Source: Pseudoflavonifractor sp050943825
Lineage (GTDB): Bacteria; Bacillota; Clostridia; Oscillospirales; Oscillospiraceae
Assembly: GCF_050943825.1 (NCBI RefSeq)
Contig: NZ_JBMNPX010000002.1
Location: 124,001-188,000, forward strand
Length of the DNA stretch: 64,000 nt
Direction: 5' to 3'
In this document: positions 60,865-64,000 of the stretch, piece by piece
How positions within the stretch are numbered: position 1 is the first letter of the stretch
Layout: each line of letters begins with the position of its first letter
Position numbers and translations under genes: made by a program
The notes under the pieces: generated by a model
The model's database searches: none
Told to the model about the DNA's origin: nothing
Seen by the model: the letters and a program-made list of their open reading frames with translations, nothing else

Positions 60865-62061
60865 TCAGTCGGTGGTGTAGTTGTCGAAGTAGCCCTGGAT
60901 ATAGACAATGGGGGTGCCCTTGTCGCCGGAGCCGGAGGTCAGGTCACACAGGGAGCCGATGAGGTCGGTAAGGCGGCGGGGGGTGGTGCCCTGGGAGACC
61001 ATGTTGCCCACCAGGCTGCTGCCGTCCTTCTTGCGGATCTGCTCCTTGATGGCGTCGCGCAGAGCCTCGCCGGACAGGGCGGCGAAGTCGTTGTCGGCCA
61101 GATACTTCAGCTTCAGCTCATTGGGAGTGCCCTCCAGGCCGGCGGTGTAGGCGGGGGAGACCACGGGGTCGGCCAGCTCCCAAATCTTGCCCACGGGGTC
61201 CTTGAAGGCGCCGTCGCCGTAGACCATGACCTCCACGTGCTTGCCGGTCTCGGCGAGCATCTTGGCCTGGATGGCCTCCACCAGGTCCTGGCAGGGACGG
61301 GGGAAGAGCTTCACCTTGTCCTCGGTGGCCTTGTTGGAGCCCAGCAGGCCGTAGGTCTCGTTGCAGCCGCTGCCGTTGATGGGGGCGGTCATGATGTCGT
61401 CCAGAGTGAGGACCTTCTCGGCGCCGGCGGCCTGGAGCAGGCGCTTGGTGCGCTTGCGGGTGTGGATGTCGCAGGCCAGGACGGTCTTGGTGTAGTTCAG
61501 GACGGCACGGGGGTCGTTGGCGAAGATGATCTCCACCTCGGCGCCGCACTCCTGAATCAGGTTCTGGTAGTACTCCACGTAGTCCACGCCGGTGAAGGGG
61601 TGCTTCTCATAGCCGAAGAGCTCACGATAGCGCTCCATGGTGAGCACGTCCTTGTAGGGGTCAATGCCCTTCTCGTCCACGGCGTCCAGGCTGATGAGGT
61701 GGTTGCCCACCTCGTCGGAGGGGTAGGAGAGCATCAGCACAATCTTGCTGCAGCCCTTGGCGATGCCCCGCAGGCAGATGGCGAAGCGGTTGCGGGACAG
61801 GATGGGGAAGATGACACCCACGGTGCCGCCGCCCAGTTTGGCGCGCACGTCGGCGGCGATGTCGTCCACGGTGGCGTAGTTGCCCTGGCTGCGGGCCACA
61901 ATGGCCTCGGTGAGGGCGATGACGTCCCGGTCGCGCACGGTGAAGCCGTCGTCCTTGGCGGCCTCCAGCACGGAAGAGGTGACAATATCAACCAGGTTAT
62001 CGCCGCTGCGGATAATGGGGGCGCGAACGCCTCTGGAAACAGTACCGACCATCCGGCTCAT
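60865..62061 (-). CDS. CofE-like protein (coenzyme F420-0:L-glutamate ligase family)
   Basis: 398 residues of the F420-0 gamma-glutamyl ligase family (PF01996). The N-terminal block GVRAPIIRSGDNLVDIV with RDRDVIALTEAIVARSQGNY is diagnostic, and the C-terminal VMVYGDGAFKDPVGKIWELADP is the metal/nucleotide region. The protein is longer than methanogen CofE (about 250 residues), with an inserted middle part (about 120-240). Nothing else for F420 synthesis is visible, so the true amino acid ligase reaction is unclear. The ATG at 62061 follows AGGAGTG. Confidence 0.85.
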   Translation of the reverse strand: MSRMVGTVSRGVRAPIIRSGDNLVDIVTSSVLEAAKDDGFTVRDRDVIALTEAIVARSQGNYATVDDIAADVRAKLGGGTVGVIFPILSRNRFAICLRGIAKGCSKIVLMLSYPSDEVGNHLISLDAVDEKGIDPYKDVLTMERYRELFGYEKHPFTGVDYVEYYQNLIQECGAEVEIIFANDPRAVLNYTKTVLACDIHTRKRTKRLLQAAGAEKVLTLDDIMTAPINGSGCNETYGLLGSNKATEDKVKLFPRPCQDLVEAIQAKMLAETGKHVEVMVYGDGAFKDPVGKIWELADPVVSPAYTAGLEGTPNELKLKYLADNDFAALSGEALRDAIKEQIRKKDGSSLVGNMVSQGTTPRRLTDLIGSLCDLTSGSGDKGTPIVYIQGYFDNYTTD

Positions 62062-62129
62062 GAAAAACACTCCTAAATTTTCAGATTTCTGTATGGGGCG
62101 GCAGGAACCGCCCGGCAATATTACAATAT

Positions 62130-62159
62130 ATTATACTACAAGCTCCGCCCGCCGCACAA
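62130..62159 (-). promoter_or_regulatory. promoter of the CofE-like gene
   Basis: Minus strand: TTGTGC (62159-62154) and TATAAT (62135-62130), spacing 18. Confidence 0.6.
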
Positions 62160-62218
62160 TAGAGAATTCTGACGCAGCGGAAGAAAATACGTAAAACGGG
62201 GGAGAATTATACACAGCA

Positions 62219-62248
62219 GAGCGCCCCGGTCTCTGGCCGGGGCGTTCT
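62219..62248 (-). terminator. hairpin downstream of purA
   Basis: GC-rich hairpin AACGCCCCGG..CCGGGGCG on the minus strand after purA. No run of T follows, so termination is uncertain. Confidence 0.45.
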
Positions 62249-62267
62249 GGAGTGGGAATAAAGCAGC

Positions 62268-63542
62268 TCAGCGCCGGATAATCTCGTGGCGCTTGGGGCC
62301 GGTGGACACGGTCTTGACGGGCACGCCGATGTGCTTCTCGATAAAGTCCACGTAGTCCCGGGCCTCCTGGGGCAGCTTGCCGTACTCGGTGATGCCCCGG
62401 ATGTCGGTCTTCCAGCCGGGCAGGGTCTCGTAGACCGGCTTGGCCTTGTCCAGCAGGGGGGAGACGGGGAAGTCGGTGGTGACCTTGCCGTCAATCTCGT
62501 AGCCGGTGCACACCTTGATCTCGTCCAGGTAGCCCAGGCAGTCGATGGCGGTGAGGGCAACCTCAGTGGCACCCTGAACCATGCAGCCGTACCGGGTGGC
62601 CACGGCGTCGAACCAGCCCACACGGCGGGGACGGCCGGTGGTGGCGCCGAACTCGCCGGCGTCGCCGCCCCGGCGGCGCAGCTCGTCAGCCTCATCGCCG
62701 AACAGCTCGGACACAAAGGCGCCCGCGCCCACGGCGGAGGAGTAGGCCTTGGTGACGCACACCACCTCGGTCAGGGCGGAGGGAGGCACCGCGGCGCCCA
62801 CACAGCCGTAACCGGCCAGGGTGTGGGAGGAGGTGGTGAAGGGGTAGATGCCCAGGTCGGGGTCCTTCATGGAGCCCAGCTGGCCCTCCAGCAGGATCTT
62901 CTTGCCATCCTTCAGGGCCTGATGGACAAAAGCCACCGCGTCGCCCACATAGGGAGCGATCATATCCCGGTAGCCCATGAGAGTGCTGAACAGCTCCTTG
63001 GGGTCCAGAGCGGGCTTGTGGTAAAGGTGCTCAAAGAGCACGTTCTTGATGACACAGACATGTTCCAGCCGCTCCATCAGCCGCTTCTCGTCAAACAGGT
63101 CGCAGACCTGGATGCCGATCTTGGCGTACTTGTCGGAGTAGAAGGGGGCGATGCCCGACTTGGTGGAGCCGAAAGCGGCGCCCGCCAGGCGCTCCTCCTC
63201 ATAGGTGTCCTGGAGCACATGATAGGGCATCAGCACCTGAGTCCGCTGGTCCACGATGATGTGGGGAGCGGGCACGCCGCCGTCGGTCAGGGTTTTCAGC
63301 TCGTGGACGAACTTGGGCACGTCCAGGGCCACACCGTTGCCGATGATGTTGGTGGTGTGGGGGTAGAACACACCGGAGGGGAGCTGATGCAGTGCGAACT
63401 TTCCGTAATCGCAGATGATGGTATGGCCTGCGTTGGCGCCGCCCTGGAAGCGGATGACCACATCGGACTCCTCAGCGAGCAGGTCGGTGATTTTGCCCTT
63501 GCCCTCGTCGCCCCAGTTTGCGCCTACAATTGCTTTGACCAT
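62268..63542 (-). CDS. purA: adenylosuccinate synthase
   Basis: 424 residues, usual length. It joins IMP and aspartate using GTP, the first committed step to AMP. N-terminal GANWGDEGKGKITD (Asp12 and the phosphate loop), FQGGANAGHTI with the catalytic histidine near 41, LEGQLGSMKDPDLGIYPFTTSS near 219-238, and GEFGATTGRPRRVGWFD in the IMP site. CAGGAGG precedes the ATG. One deviation: the usual FEGAQG in the third motif is LEGQLG here. Confidence 0.96.
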   Translation of the reverse strand: MVKAIVGANWGDEGKGKITDLLAEESDVVIRFQGGANAGHTIICDYGKFALHQLPSGVFYPHTTNIIGNGVALDVPKFVHELKTLTDGGVPAPHIIVDQRTQVLMPYHVLQDTYEEERLAGAAFGSTKSGIAPFYSDKYAKIGIQVCDLFDEKRLMERLEHVCVIKNVLFEHLYHKPALDPKELFSTLMGYRDMIAPYVGDAVAFVHQALKDGKKILLEGQLGSMKDPDLGIYPFTTSSHTLAGYGCVGAAVPPSALTEVVCVTKAYSSAVGAGAFVSELFGDEADELRRRGGDAGEFGATTGRPRRVGWFDAVATRYGCMVQGATEVALTAIDCLGYLDEIKVCTGYEIDGKVTTDFPVSPLLDKAKPVYETLPGWKTDIRGITEYGKLPQEARDYVDFIEKHIGVPVKTVSTGPKRHEIIRR

Positions 63543-63599
63543 AGTAGTGCCTCCTGCCGCGGGGATTCGCGCATTGGCCTTTTCCCACGGACGGACGAT

Positions 63600-63628
63600 A
63601 TTATATCCCGGTGTTTTTCAGATTACAA
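63600..63628 (-). promoter_or_regulatory. promoter of purA
   Basis: Minus strand: TTGTAA (63628-63623) and TATAAT (63605-63600), spacing 17. Confidence 0.75.
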
Positions 63629-63640
63629 GGGACAAAATGT

Positions 63641-63775
63641 AAAAAATAGCGCCTCGCGCTATTTTTTACGCGCATACGGGCGCAATGCGCCCGTGCGCTT
63701 GGATTTATAAGTCCATGGCGCGGCGGAACGCGCCATATGGACGTTTTTACAGCTTGTATTGACAAGCTGTAAAAA
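63641..63775. repeat. cluster of four adjacent hairpins
   Basis: Four inverted repeats in 135 bases with almost no bases between them. H1 63641-63652/63656-63667 (12 bp, A6 and T6 ends, a two-way terminator). H2 63670-63683/63687-63698 (12 bp with a two-base bulge). H3 63711-63722/63729-63742 (12 bp with a two-base bulge). H4 63744-63757/63762-63775 (14 bp perfect, but with T on its 5' side, so not a terminator). No gene is present. Confidence 0.85.
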
Positions 63776-63857
63776 ATAATTACGATTTACACGGAACTTT
63801 TCTTCGAAAACAGGAAGGTGTCCGCCTTGGACGGAAGAGGATGGAAAACAGTGTCCG

Positions 63858-64000
63858 TCACTGAGAAATCTCCGGCAGGGCGAGGGGGAATTCCGGGATG
63901 CCCTCGGCGGCGGGGCACAGGGTATGGAGGGGGTAAAAGACCACAATGCCGTCCTCCGTCAGATAGAAATTGTCCGGGTCGAAGTCCGCCGCCGCCCGGC
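63858..64000 (-). CDS. DUF3298-type protein, C-terminal end only
   Basis: Only the last 47 residues are in the window; the start lies beyond it. The visible part DFDPDNFYLTEDGIVVFYPL and AAEGIPEFPLALPEI matches the C-terminal DUF3298 (RsiV-like) domain, where a FYLT..G.VV pattern and a GIPEF motif are typical. These domains are extracytoplasmic and usually follow one membrane helix. Stop TGA at 63860-63858. The call rests on a short fragment. Confidence 0.6.
   Translation of the reverse strand, partial: RAAADFDPDNFYLTEDGIVVFYPLHTLCPAAEGIPEFPLALPEISQ

Overview
The window reads as a chromosomal segment of a high-GC, anaerobic gut Firmicute of the Oscillospiraceae type (Flavonifractor/Lawsonibacter-like). 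This is an inference from gene content and style. The coding sequence is GC-rich but start sites carry strong AGGAGG ribosome sites. Promoters have clear sigma-A spacing (17 bp almost everywhere), TTG and GTG starts are common, and the families (GldG/DUF4340, BMP nucleoside ABC, GerMN, DUF3048, PadR/DUF2812, TspO, a CofE homologue) are typical of that group.

Layout. 1-8.3 kb: a complete L-rhamnose pathway read rightward, with a GH78 rhamnosidase (5' end cut by the window), a GPH-type symporter, RhaB, RhaA, a FucO-type reductase and RhaD. 8.4-10.9 kb: MarR regulator plus YczE-like membrane protein, a DEDDh exonuclease and a PPP-family phosphatase. 10.9-13.3 kb: a flavodoxin/ferredoxin (EFR1-type) protein, then a sigma-factor-like gene split by one in-frame stop, whose second half carries a sigma-region-4-like helix-turn-helix, a membrane helix and an extracytoplasmic cyclophilin. 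13.4-20.3 kb: an OmpR-type two-component system facing a four-gene ABC/GldG/DUF4340 operon. The promoters of the split sigma/cyclophilin locus and of the ABC operon share an 11-bp tandem repeat at identical distance from the -10 box. 20.3-25.5 kb: a secreted aryl-sulfotransferase, a TauE/SafE permease broken by one in-frame TGA, TspO, a membrane protein of unknown function and an AIM24-like protein.

25.7-32.1 kb: glutamate synthase gltB-gltD behind a leader with two terminators. 32.3 kb: tRNA-Leu(CAA). 32.6-38.0 kb: a CmpB-type membrane protein, cardiolipin synthase, and a dCache hybrid histidine kinase that lacks its phosphoacceptor (HisKA) segment and ends at a premature TAG. 38.1-39.6 kb: PadR/DUF2812 pair with different codon usage. 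39.7-41.1 kb: infC-rpmI-rplT with leader attenuator. 41.3-46.4 kb: nucleoside-type BMP lipoprotein and ABC transporter. 46.5-48.8 kb: TetR plus ABC exporter with two self-operators. 48.9-53.0 kb: heterodimeric ABC exporter plus MarR. 53.0-58.1 kb: zinc ABC transporter, a histidine kinase without a partner regulator, and a GerMN lipoprotein. 58.2-64 kb: O-acetylhomoserine sulfhydrylase, DUF3048 lipoprotein, CofE homologue, purA, a cluster of four adjacent hairpins, and the C-terminal end of a DUF3298 protein.

The most unusual part is the 11.8-20.3 kb block: a two-component system, a split membrane-tethered sigma-like/cyclophilin locus and an ABC-GldG operon apparently tied into one regulon by the shared tandem repeat. 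Everything here is from reading the sequence; no database search was run.
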